Assembly: GCA_023957235.1 (NCBI GenBank)
Contig: JAMLHI010000003.1
Location: 343,371 to 407,370 of the forward strand
Origin: Chitinophagales bacterium
Lineage (GTDB): Bacteria > Bacteroidota > Bacteroidia > Chitinophagales > JADIYW01
Length of the DNA: 64,000 nt
Direction: 5' to 3'
Positions 8,271-16,469 of this stretch are shown here, in pieces. Under the pieces are notes generated by a model. That model was given only the letters and a program-made list of their open reading frames with translations, had not been told where the DNA came from and did not search any database. Every line of letters begins with the position of its first letter. Position 1 is the first letter of the stretch. A program made the translations under genes and the position numbers.

Positions 8271-9323
8271 TTATGCTCTTATCAATCTTTTGACAAGACC
8301 TTTTAATTTACCCACAAAAGATACATTCCCTTCTTGAGAATCATTGCTTTGTTGCTTATCACTTTGACTTTCCTGATTACTTCCATATTGGTTATTACCC
8401 ATAGAAGCCATGTATTGGTAAAACCCTTGTAGATATTGATCTAAAACAGGATCTTTTTGTAAACCAGCATCTATTGCCATTTTCTCCAACTCTTCTTTGC
8501 TGCAGATATGAGGGTCATTAATGACAGTGCCCGCTTTTTCATATCCCTCAGGAAACTTACCCTCTGCTTGCATACCGTATAAAATCTTATTACTATATTT
8601 AAAGAAATAATCTCTATCGACATGATAAGCTTGAAGTTGCTGTGGTTCAGAACCAGGTATAACATAATAGTGCAATAATGGAGCCTCTTTTTGCGTGATT
8701 CCAATTCCAGCTCCAATTCTAGCTACTTTGGAATTGTTAGGTGGAGAAGCATGTAATGTCTTATTTTCAAAAATTAATGATTGACCTGCCTTCATGGGGA
8801 TGAGTTTCATAAAAGGAAACAAGTCCATGCCATGTGCCTGAAAAGGTGTTTTATATCCTGGAGATGGGGAGGCTCGAGGTCCAGTAAACCATTTGTGACT
8901 ACCTGGCAAAACTGCCATAGCTCCATTGTTAATGTCAGTATCTTGAAGTGCTGTCCAAACGGTCACAGAATTGTATTCGACATCATTTGTAAATGACCAA
9001 TCCTGGTGTGGAGGGACAAAACTATTAACACGAGGTTCTTTTACAACAAATGAGGCAGTAAACATTTTGCAGGGAACAAAGTATTTTTCTGCTTTTGGAA
9101 AGATAACAGCTTCTAATTTGTTAATTACTCCACTCACAAAATCATAACTTCTATTATCCATACTCACATGAAATCCATACTCATTGACATGGTCATTGTT
9201 TAATTCACTATAGTATTGACTTAAATCTTGAACATCTTCTGAACTTAACATGTCTTCAATAAGAAGATATCCATTTTCTTCAAAAAATGCTTGGTGTTCT
9301 GGGTTTGAGAATAAAGGTCTCAT
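8271..9323 (-). CDS. PhyH family Fe(II)/2-oxoglutarate oxygenase with long tail
   Basis: At 350 residues this is the largest paralogue. Ligands H106, D108 (PPHQDW) and H191 with R202 are all present, and LPGSHKW marks the core. The catalytic part ends near residue 300. A Gln/Ser/Asn-rich linker of about 30 residues follows, then the basic amphipathic tail FVGKLKGLVKRLIRA. That design suggests a flexible tether to a membrane or partner. It lies 21 bp downstream of the gene at 9345-10310. Confidence 0.85.
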   Translation of the reverse strand: MRPLFSNPEHQAFFEENGYLLIEDMLSSEDVQDLSQYYSELNNDHVNEYGFHVSMDNRSYDFVSGVINKLEAVIFPKAEKYFVPCKMFTASFVVKEPRVNSFVPPHQDWSFTNDVEYNSVTVWTALQDTDINNGAMAVLPGSHKWFTGPRASPSPGYKTPFQAHGMDLFPFMKLIPMKAGQSLIFENKTLHASPPNNSKVARIGAGIGITQKEAPLLHYYVIPGSEPQQLQAYHVDRDYFFKYSNKILYGMQAEGKFPEGYEKAGTVINDPHICSKEELEKMAIDAGLQKDPVLDQYLQGFYQYMASMGNNQYGSNQESQSDKQQSNDSQEGNVSFVGKLKGLVKRLIRA

Positions 9324-9344
9324 ATTTATATTTTTTAAAATAAA

Positions 9345-10310
9345 TTAAATAGGTTCTGATACTATATTTGAAGAATGATGAGCAATCAATTTAGAAATAG
9401 AAAGTTTTGGAATTTCATTTTCTTTCATAAGCTGAGTAAACTCATCTTTATTTAATGCTTTTATATTCCAATTCACTTTCTCTTTCAATTCGCCAGTTTC
9501 TGGTCTACATGTACAGTCGTGAAAGAAATTTTTAAATGTGAGTAGATAATCATCAGCTTGTTCAAAAATTTCTATTTCATGGTTTTTTTGAGTAACATCT
9601 TTATAACATGAAATCAACTTTGCTTCTTGAGGGAAAATTCCTGACATGACTACGATTCTTTCAGCGTCAGAGTTATTAGGGGGAGAATAATGGACAAGTC
9701 TATTATCAAAAATTAAAACATCTCCAGCCATTAAATTGATGGGTTGTAAATAGTGTCTTGCCTCATCATGAACACTTTGGAAAGGTTCGGGGAAGGAAAT
9801 TCCTCTATAAGGAGAGAATAATTTAAAACTTCTTGGAATGACTGTTAAGCAACCGTTTTCAATGGTAGTATCTTGTAATGGTATCCAAACTGATAAAGGT
9901 GAAAATTTCATTTCATCTAGTCCTGTAGAATCTTGGTGCAAACCAAATTCACTATCTGGTCCATTGACTTTCACGATAAAGGAATTTAAAACTATCTTAT
10001 ACTCATCAAACAATTTGTTATAAGTATCTTTCAATATGCTTCCAATTGTTTCATGGACTTTTGCTCTATAGTTCAAATCTCCAGAATAAACACTATAAAA
10101 CATTCCTCCTTTTTGAAGATTGAACTTGTGTGTTTCATGATAAAGTTCTCTTAGTTGATTTAATGTATGCTCATCTAATCTTGTTGGAATGCTATATCCT
10201 ATAGAATCTACTTCGTCACGTATATGATTGTTTTTTATAACAAAATGAGGAATTGGACTCCAGCTTTGAGAAGGTTTATTATTAAAAATATTTTTTAAAG
10301 TATTCAACAT
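9345..10310 (-). CDS. PhyH family Fe(II)/2-oxoglutarate oxygenase with N-terminal helix
   Basis: This 321-residue protein has H125, D127 (LHQDS), H207 and R218, a full Fe(II)/2OG set. VWIPLQDTTIENGCL is the core signature, but the usual PGSH is changed to PRSFK. Unlike its neighbours, the short amphipathic segment is at the N-terminus (MLNTLKNIFNN), followed by a Pro/Ser-rich stretch. The C-terminus has a different, less basic end. It lies 6 bp after the stop of 10317-11228. Confidence 0.85.
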   Translation of the reverse strand: MLNTLKNIFNNKPSQSWSPIPHFVIKNNHIRDEVDSIGYSIPTRLDEHTLNQLRELYHETHKFNLQKGGMFYSVYSGDLNYRAKVHETIGSILKDTYNKLFDEYKIVLNSFIVKVNGPDSEFGLHQDSTGLDEMKFSPLSVWIPLQDTTIENGCLTVIPRSFKLFSPYRGISFPEPFQSVHDEARHYLQPINLMAGDVLIFDNRLVHYSPPNNSDAERIVVMSGIFPQEAKLISCYKDVTQKNHEIEIFEQADDYLLTFKNFFHDCTCRPETGELKEKVNWNIKALNKDEFTQLMKENEIPKLSISKLIAHHSSNIVSEPI

Positions 10311-10316
10311 AAATTA

Positions 10317-11228
10317 CTAAGATATTATTTTATCAAATGTCAATTCAAGAAGACCTCTCTCGTGAACAGCTTTCCTCTTCATCATTTTTTTATATTTTTC
10401 ATAGTCAATATCTACTTTTTTATAGTTGAAAGTATCCACCAATTTTTGTCCTTTGGGTTTCAGCCATGGGTGAAAATTCATATAAAATTCTTGATCGACT
10501 TCGTATACTTTTATCTTTTTCTGACCATCTTCTTCTGTCATGTGATAATGAATTGAAGGAACTCTAGGCGGTATCATAATAAGCTGAATTGCTAACCTTA
10601 ATCCGTCAGTCATGTTAGGTGCAGAATAATGTATAATGCTATCGTCTAAAATAACTGCTTGACCAGCTTTTATGGACATAGTGACCATGTCATTTTTTAT
10701 GATGTCTTCTTTGAGATGTTCTAGCTCCCATGGGATAAGTGGGCCTCTTACTGGAGCAAATCGTTTGTGACTGCCAGGGACGACTTGTAGGGCTCCATTC
10801 TCTTTGAAACTATCAACTAATGGACACCATACAGAAATTGATGAATATTTCCATTCGTCAACAAAAGCCCAGTTTTGATGCATAGGCACCTCACCTTTAT
10901 AGGAGGTTTTATGAATATAATTTGCAATAATTGGCTGAAAATCAACTAAATATTTGTCAACTAAAGGTTTGAATTCTTGAACTACTTTGTTGAAAACTTT
11001 TTTCTTATATTCTACACTTGCATCTATAAATGTGAATTCATAAGTTATTTCTTTAGGTTTCTCAAATTTGATGTCATAGTCTTCTTTGTTACCCTTTCGT
11101 TCAGATTCCATATCAAAATATTGTTTAATAAAGTAATCAACTTGTTCTTTTGATAATAAATCAATGATAACATATCCATCTCTGTCAAATTTCTTCTGAA
11201 TTTCAGAATCATGAAACATTCCTTTCAT
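10317..11228 (-). CDS. PhyH family protein with altered iron site (HQN)
   Basis: This 303-residue paralogue retains the distal H200, R211, WCPLVDSFKENGAL and VPGSHK, but the first metal motif reads H117-Q-N119 where all the others have HxD. The DNA at about 10870-10880 reads CAT CAA AAC on the coding strand, so Asn is real in this sequence. Loss of the carboxylate ligand may change or abolish normal hydroxylation. The change is not the Gly/Ala seen in related halogenases. The gene lies 6 bp upstream of 9345-10310 and after a 163-bp gap. Confidence 0.8.
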   Translation of the reverse strand: MKGMFHDSEIQKKFDRDGYVIIDLLSKEQVDYFIKQYFDMESERKGNKEDYDIKFEKPKEITYEFTFIDASVEYKKKVFNKVVQEFKPLVDKYLVDFQPIIANYIHKTSYKGEVPMHQNWAFVDEWKYSSISVWCPLVDSFKENGALQVVPGSHKRFAPVRGPLIPWELEHLKEDIIKNDMVTMSIKAGQAVILDDSIIHYSAPNMTDGLRLAIQLIMIPPRVPSIHYHMTEEDGQKKIKVYEVDQEFYMNFHPWLKPKGQKLVDTFNYKKVDIDYEKYKKMMKRKAVHERGLLELTFDKIIS

Positions 11229-11391
11229 TTTAAGTTTTTCTTAGGTTTGGCAAATGTAATAACTTGTATTATTATAATAAATATAATACTTAATTGCGTA
11301 TTTATTTTGTTAAGAAATCTTTTTAACATAAAAATAGACATTATTGTCCTATTTTATTATATTCTAATTTTGAAATTACATTTGAATATAA

Positions 11392-12252
11392 TTATCTATT
11401 AAAAATCTCTTTTAGTTTGCCCCAAAAAGTAACTGCCTTGATACCATAAAACTTTATGAATTCTTCTTTTCTGACGGGAGTTTCATTATAATCTATTTCT
11501 TCAATAAATATAGAATCTTTAGGTTGCTTGCCTGGTTCAGGATAGTTAATGAAGAAGTCTGTAGGTGTGGATAGTTTTTGCAACTTAGTATCCTCTGCGG
11601 ATTTATGATAGTATATTAAATCAGCATCTTTATGTGCAAATCCATACGCTACTGCTATTCTGTTATTTTCTGATTGATTAGCATGTGAAGCATGAATCAG
11701 CGCATGAGTAAAGATGAAGGCTTGACCAGATTTTATTTCAAGTGTTTCCATTCTTTCAGCAACTAATTCTTTGATATCTTTTAGAGGGTCAGCTAAACTA
11801 GGTGAGCGAAGTTTATTACTCAAATAATGACTTTTAGGTAATACTGTAATGGTTCCATTTTGAATTGTAGTGTCTTGTAGTGGAATCCATGCAGTGAAAG
11901 AATGGAATTCAGGTTCTTCGACAACTGTCCAGTCTTGATGGATGGGCATAGCCGTATTTTGCCCAGTGGGTTTAATTAGAAATACAGCACCTAATTCTTT
12001 GTGATTTTGCAATAAGTTATTGATTTTAGGTCTTACTATCTCTTGAATTTCTTGACTAATCTCTCGTCTTTCTTCTTTGCTTGCTAAAAAAGAGGTAGAA
12101 TAAAAATGCTCAGGAGAGGGAATAGAATGCTTGTTAAAAATATTTTTAAGAGCATCTGTATCAGATTTTTCTAATAGATTGATGACAGAATAACCATTTT
12201 TTTCTATTTCATCGAATAGTTGTTTATCAACAAAAACATTTTTCATAAACAT
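11392..12252 (-). CDS. PhyH family Fe(II)/2-oxoglutarate oxygenase
   Basis: This 286-residue protein has H105, D107 (MPIHQDW), H187 (LIHASHAN) and R198. AWIPLQDTTIQNGTI and LPKSH form the core. The tail is FWGKLKEIFNR. It is the closest visible relative of the second half of the chimeric locus at 2516-3767, for example in the shared stretches EHFYSTSF/QHFYSTSF and ALIHASHANQSENNRIAVAYG. It starts 10 bp after the gene at 12263-13129. The 163 bp downstream are AT-rich with no gene. Confidence 0.86.
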   Translation of the reverse strand: MFMKNVFVDKQLFDEIEKNGYSVINLLEKSDTDALKNIFNKHSIPSPEHFYSTSFLASKEERREISQEIQEIVRPKINNLLQNHKELGAVFLIKPTGQNTAMPIHQDWTVVEEPEFHSFTAWIPLQDTTIQNGTITVLPKSHYLSNKLRSPSLADPLKDIKELVAERMETLEIKSGQAFIFTHALIHASHANQSENNRIAVAYGFAHKDADLIYYHKSAEDTKLQKLSTPTDFFINYPEPGKQPKDSIFIEEIDYNETPVRKEEFIKFYGIKAVTFWGKLKEIFNR

Positions 12253-12262
12253 TGCTTTTATT

Positions 12263-13129
12263 TTATCTTTTAATAAACTGCATCACTTTTTCCAAATAGG
12301 ACTTTTTTACCTTTTCTTCTTCCAAATGATAGTAATGGATGATTTCTTCATCACAGATTTGTTGTAGATATTCTACCTCTTCATCAGCTTGAACTTGTTC
12401 AGGTATTTGGTGTGCATGATAGTTTAAGAAAAAAGTATTATCTAAATGCTTGTATTTGCATATTTTGTTATTCAGAAAAGAGTAATGAAAAATCTCCGCT
12501 TCTTTAGGAACGATTACTATATTAATAGCAATACGAGTTTGATTAGTAGTGTTAGGTAAGGAGTAATGAAGTAATCTCAAATCATAAATAATAGCTTCCT
12601 TATTTCCGATGGGTAGCAATTTTCCTCTCTTCTCTTTGAGTAAATTATCGTATTTCCTATAAGAAGATACGATTTCTGGACCTCTCATTTTTTCAGCTAG
12701 TTGATGTGAATGAGGTATGATTCCAAAGGCTCCATTCTCGTAATCCGTTTGTATCGCAGGCATCCATATAGATATTGCTGTATATTGAGTTTCATCGACA
12801 TAAGCCCAGTCTGCATGGACGGGAAGTAAAGCATCGCTACCAGGTGTTTTAATCATCAAATTTGAAAAAAGAACTTTATAGTCTATAAATAAATGAGTGA
12901 AGTATTCATTGAATAACTCGATGCCCATTTCTGCAATTTCTTTTTTATAAGCTTTGTTAAAGCTAAAGTGTGTAGTGTTAAATCCTAGATGAGTGCATTC
13001 ATCTTGATACTTTATACCAGCTTCTTGAAGCTTTTTTCCAATATCTTGTGTGTTATGAGCATATAGGACATGTCCATCTTTTAAAAATTGAGTGTTTAAA
13101 TGAGCGTCTCTGAAAACTTGCCTTTTCAT
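12263..13129 (-). CDS. PhyH family Fe(II)/2-oxoglutarate oxygenase, first gene of the array
   Basis: This 288-residue protein has H105, D107 (LPVHADW), H188 (LLHYSLPN) and R199. The core is IWMPAIQTDYENGAF with IPHSH, somewhat diverged from the other paralogues. The C-terminal tail is SYLEKVMQFIKR. It is the counterpart of the first half of the chimeric gene at 2516. As the 5'-most gene of the run it should follow the operon promoter; a -7-like TATATTTG lies at 13276-13283 on this strand, without a clear -33 element. Confidence 0.85.
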   Translation of the reverse strand: MKRQVFRDAHLNTQFLKDGHVLYAHNTQDIGKKLQEAGIKYQDECTHLGFNTTHFSFNKAYKKEIAEMGIELFNEYFTHLFIDYKVLFSNLMIKTPGSDALLPVHADWAYVDETQYTAISIWMPAIQTDYENGAFGIIPHSHQLAEKMRGPEIVSSYRKYDNLLKEKRGKLLPIGNKEAIIYDLRLLHYSLPNTTNQTRIAINIVIVPKEAEIFHYSFLNNKICKYKHLDNTFFLNYHAHQIPEQVQADEEVEYLQQICDEEIIHYYHLEEEKVKKSYLEKVMQFIKR

Positions 13130-13343
13130 TAAAAGTCTTTTTGCTTAATGCTTATTAGAACAAATTACTAATTAATTTTGAAGATAGTATAAAGAAGTAC
13201 TTAGATATTATAACTTTATATTTATCCTTACTTATTACTATCGTTAAATTTAGTAATAGCGATATTGTATTGGCTCAAATATAACTAACTTTTCAGTACT
13301 TTATTATTCAGTACAAATTGATTGACAGTTTTGAAGAGAGAAA

Positions 13344-14555
13344 TCAGCATTTGTCCTTAAACTCTTGATTTATCCAGTTCCAAAAATCCCATGTGTTATC
13401 ACCATATCTATGATATATATGAACAAAATCAGGAAAAGAATACTTTTTCTGATTTTTTGTGATAGCACCATCAGCTTCTCTATACCCAAAAAGTTTGTTG
13501 TTGTCATCGCAGATATAGTTCCATTTCTCATTTAGAGTGGGGTGATTTTGTAGATTGTATTTCCAAGCTGTTGCAATTAAAGTACCTTGGTCTCTAGTTT
13601 TCCATAGCGGATCATTAAATATCTCCATGGTCAATTCATACCATGTATCTAAAAAACTGTGAGATGTATCTCCAAATAAGAACACTCCACCATTCCAGTG
13701 TTGCCAATTAGCATTTTTTACTTTTATATCAAACTTGTTATCGATATATGCTTGAAGATGATCGCATTGGTTGATCCATATTGATCGTCCTTTCTTATCT
13801 TTTATTGTATTACTGAAAATATTATATCTAAACCCAAATTTTTTAGAAACTTTTTTCCAATTGACTTGTGTCATGATGGGTTGGTCATCTGTATTATACC
13901 AAATTTTATTTTTACGGTTAAACTTATAATCTTTATCTAATTGAAAGATAGGCCAACTAAAAAAAGCTCTTATTCCTGTTTTTAGAAACTCTTTTTTATT
14001 ACCCATGATGAATAACAACCTCCGTTTCAGTATATCTCTTTGCTTTAAAATCTTTTCATCATTGGTCGTTTTGCAATAGTCAAATTGTACAACATAATCT
14101 TTAATAGATTGCATGAGTTTATCATAAGATTCCTGACAACCACAATGAACAGCTGCAGGACTAAAAGCTGGCATTATGCAATGGTCAGCACCAAATCGGA
14201 TAGGAGGGATATATTCTTCAAAAATTGCATCACAGTTTTTTCCAATGGCTAAAATATCGCTGTCCATATACACATACATCTTCCCTTTTGGGAGGTATCT
14301 ATGTAGTGAGGTTTTTAGAAAAATAGAAGCTTGGTGATGATCAAAGTGTTTAGGTGTTTTGATGTCTATCACATATTCATGTTGAATAGCAATCTCATTT
14401 CTACTGCTATCAGTAATGACGATTTGAGGGAGTTTTGTATTCTTTTTAAAAGATTTTAATGAGTGATGTAGTGTGTCTATATGTACTTTGACACCGCAAA
14501 CAACAAACACATAAAACTTATCACTTGTTTGATAAATAGAATCTTTTTCCGACAT
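13344..14555 (-). CDS. Putative nucleotide-diphospho-sugar transferase (GT-A fold)
   Basis: This 403-residue protein has no match I can name precisely. It shows a GT-A-like pattern: an N-terminal strand with FYVFVVCGVKVHIDTL, then YVYMDSDILAIG, where D98-x-D100 fits a metal/nucleotide-binding DxD. A later NGGVFLF and RDQGTLIATAW stretch resembles the acceptor half of GT8-like enzymes. There is no signal peptide or membrane segment. It precedes the oxygenase array on the same strand, 214 bp away, so it may belong to the same pathway. Confidence 0.65.
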   Translation of the reverse strand: MSEKDSIYQTSDKFYVFVVCGVKVHIDTLHHSLKSFKKNTKLPQIVITDSSRNEIAIQHEYVIDIKTPKHFDHHQASIFLKTSLHRYLPKGKMYVYMDSDILAIGKNCDAIFEEYIPPIRFGADHCIMPAFSPAAVHCGCQESYDKLMQSIKDYVVQFDYCKTTNDEKILKQRDILKRRLLFIMGNKKEFLKTGIRAFFSWPIFQLDKDYKFNRKNKIWYNTDDQPIMTQVNWKKVSKKFGFRYNIFSNTIKDKKGRSIWINQCDHLQAYIDNKFDIKVKNANWQHWNGGVFLFGDTSHSFLDTWYELTMEIFNDPLWKTRDQGTLIATAWKYNLQNHPTLNEKWNYICDDNNKLFGYREADGAITKNQKKYSFPDFVHIYHRYGDNTWDFWNWINQEFKDKC

Positions 14556-15078
14556 TATTATAATTCCTTACTTCGAGTTTACAGCCTATAAAAGTAAGAT
14601 TATTTCTTGTGTTTTTATTTTTAGGATGAACTTATGTGCCTCTGTTACTCTGCGGTCATTCTGAAAGAATCTTATTCCTCAACTGTATCACATATAGATG
14701 CTTACAGCATGACATCCTACTACTGTCACCCTGCGGTCACTGAGCAGTTTGATAAACTCACTGTACCACCTGTCGAAGCGTAAGGGTCTCATTGTTAATC
14801 TGTATTCTATATAGATGCTTACAGCATGACAAGCTCAATTTACGCATGACATTCGTGAGGATTAGTTTTAAAGTACAAAGTTAGGAACACAAAATAAAAG
14901 TTTTCTTTGCACCCCTTGTTCCAATAAATTCGGAATTATGGTTAAGTAAGCGAGCCATCTAACTTTTTATCACTCGATCCATATACTTCCATAAAAAACA
15001 GAGCTTGCTTTTATTCGATATTTTACTTTTGAATTAATCAACAGATTTTTTATCTTCATTTAAATAAATGAATAAGCT
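14556..15078. other. Non-coding, repeat-containing region
   Basis: This stretch of about 520 bp holds no supported gene. The middle (14655-14831) carries a short interspersed repeat described separately. The rest is AT-rich and should contain the upstream regions of the divergent genes at 14555 (minus) and 15079 (plus). Confidence 0.6.
14655..14831. repeat. Interspersed repeat with 23-bp direct repeats
   Basis: ATATAGATGCTTACAGCATG plus ACA occurs identically at 14692-14714 and 14809-14831. Each copy is preceded by GTCATTCTG- or GTCACCCTG-like sequence, giving imperfect inverted ends (GTCAnnCTG and CAGnATGAC). A half-site TGTCGAAGCG at 14771-14780 links it to the REP-like family at 7366-8226. 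It looks like two tandem copies of a small palindromic, non-autonomous element. Confidence 0.7.
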
Positions 15079-15252
15079 ATGGTAATGGTACTTAAAAAAG
15101 GAGCTGACTCTGAATCCATCCGTAAATTAGGGGAAAAGATACGCGAAAGAAAAAAAGGTAAACGAATGAATACAAAGGAATTTGTTGGTATTCTTAATCT
15201 TGAAGCCGATGCCCTTGATATTCAAAAGAGACTAAGAGATGAATGGCAATAA
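15079..15252 (+). CDS. vapB: Probable VapB-type antitoxin
   Basis: This 57-residue ORF (ATG at 15079; a second in-frame ATG at 15085) overlaps the PIN-domain gene by 14 bp, the classic antitoxin-toxin arrangement. The protein is charged and helical (GEKIRERKKGKRMN), ending QKRLRDEWQ. VapB-like antitoxins bind and mask the PIN nuclease and repress their own promoter. The call rests on size, order and overlap more than on a DNA-binding motif. Confidence 0.65.
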   Translation: MVMVLKKGADSESIRKLGEKIRERKKGKRMNTKEFVGILNLEADALDIQKRLRDEWQ

Positions 15253-15610
15253 AATCTTTATTGACACAAATATAGTTCTTTATCTATTTGGTGGAGATCT
15301 AACAATAGCAGAGTTTTTAGACAATAAGGAAATATACATATCTATTATTACTGAAATAGAATTATTAGGGTTTAAAAATTTAGATTTCGAGGAAGAAACA
15401 AAAATTAGACAGTTTATAAATAAATGCTTTGTAATTCCTCTTAATGATTTTGTTAAAGAACAAGCGATTGAATATCGAAAAAACTATTCTCTTAAACTAC
15501 CTGATTGTATTGTTGCTGCCTCTGGTGTCTATCTAGACTTGCCAGTCATGACATCGGACAAAGAGTTTGAAAAGCTTAGAGAATTGGATTTAATTCTGTA
15601 TAAAAAATAA
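15239..15610 (+). CDS. vapC: PIN-domain ribonuclease toxin (VapC-like)
   Basis: This 123-residue PIN domain has D9-T-N11 at the N-terminus (FIDTNIVLYLF), an acidic residue in IITEIEL near 39-41, D89 in LPDCIVAAS, and D107 in MTSDKEF. These are the acidic metal-binding residues of the family. VapC toxins cleave RNA, often tRNA or rRNA, when freed from VapB. It forms a two-gene module with the overlapping ORF at 15079 and sits between glycosyltransferase genes, so it was probably acquired as a cassette. Confidence 0.85.
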   Translation: MNGNKIFIDTNIVLYLFGGDLTIAEFLDNKEIYISIITEIELLGFKNLDFEEETKIRQFINKCFVIPLNDFVKEQAIEYRKNYSLKLPDCIVAASGVYLDLPVMTSDKEFEKLRELDLILYKK

Positions 15611-15619
15611 CTTTCAACA

Positions 15620-16453
15620 TCACTTAGTCCTACTCCTAATCACTCGACCTACATACTTCAACATATAAAAAATGGAGCTGGCTTTTATTCGGTATTTTAT
15701 TTTCGATTTAAAATCAGAAATTGCAAAGCCCAATTCTGCCTCTTGATACAGTTGCCCTAATACACTATCCGAAATAAAATGTTCCTTGGATATATTGAGT
15801 GTCCTAAACTCTTCGTTCATCCAATGTATTGCTGACCATGTTTCAGGATATACTGAATGCAAAAGTAAGGGGCAGACTGTAGTCCATCTGTCTTCGTTTG
15901 AAAATGTATAAACATACTGGGTGAGGTTTTCTTCATGAATATGCTTATTCAGAATATTGATAGGGAGCATCCAATCACTATTGTCAGCATTGACCGAATC
16001 TTTTGCTTCTTCATAACACTTTTTCATTAATGAAGAACCTTGTGGAACGTGCATAATATTACCAACTATATAATTCTCATCTTCCTTGCTTTTCCTAAAA
16101 ACATAAGGTGTATCCAACTTAAATTGCTTTAAACAGGTAACATCCATATCCACCCACCATCCTCCGTATAGGTAAAGTAGACGATATCTAAAGATATCGG
16201 AAAAGCCGGCGTAGCTGCCTTGACCATGACCAAACTGATTAGGGTATTTATATTTGAAAACTTGATTTTCGGGAATGATTTCACGTGCATCTTTAACTTC
16301 TAATCCAGCAATATATGAATAATGCGTAAAGTCATCATAAGTCCATAAAATAAAATGATAGCCATGTTTTAAAAACGAAAGAATTGTCAACTTTTCCATG
16401 GAGGAAAGTTCGCCTTTTATCCAAAGTCCATGTACTGTGTTGCGTGTATCCAT
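15620..16453 (-). CDS. Glycosyltransferase with DXD motif (GT32-like)
   Basis: This 277-residue protein has GFSDIFRYRLLYLYGGWWVDMDV, the hallmark of Gly_transf_sug/GT32 enzymes; D102-x-D104 binds the metal and nucleotide sugar. These enzymes add sugars to capsule, glycolipid or glycan acceptors. The C-terminus ends in a basic, hydrophobic segment (MLKYVGRVIRSRTK) like the oxygenase tails. It lies 16 bp downstream of the asparagine synthetase gene and is the last gene of the run 20256-15620. Confidence 0.85.
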   Translation of the reverse strand: MDTRNTVHGLWIKGELSSMEKLTILSFLKHGYHFILWTYDDFTHYSYIAGLEVKDAREIIPENQVFKYKYPNQFGHGQGSYAGFSDIFRYRLLYLYGGWWVDMDVTCLKQFKLDTPYVFRKSKEDENYIVGNIMHVPQGSSLMKKCYEEAKDSVNADNSDWMLPINILNKHIHEENLTQYVYTFSNEDRWTTVCPLLLHSVYPETWSAIHWMNEEFRTLNISKEHFISDSVLGQLYQEAELGFAISDFKSKIKYRIKASSIFYMLKYVGRVIRSRTK

Positions 16454-16469
16454 TTGTCAAATCTACTTT

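Noticed and set aside
3778-13129. Non-heme iron halogenases
   Set aside because: No member has the Gly/Ala replacement at the Asp position; the only deviation is Asn.
14692-14831. Attachment sites of an integrated element
   Set aside because: The 23-bp copies are only 117 bp apart with no integrase or cargo between them; a small repeat element explains them better.
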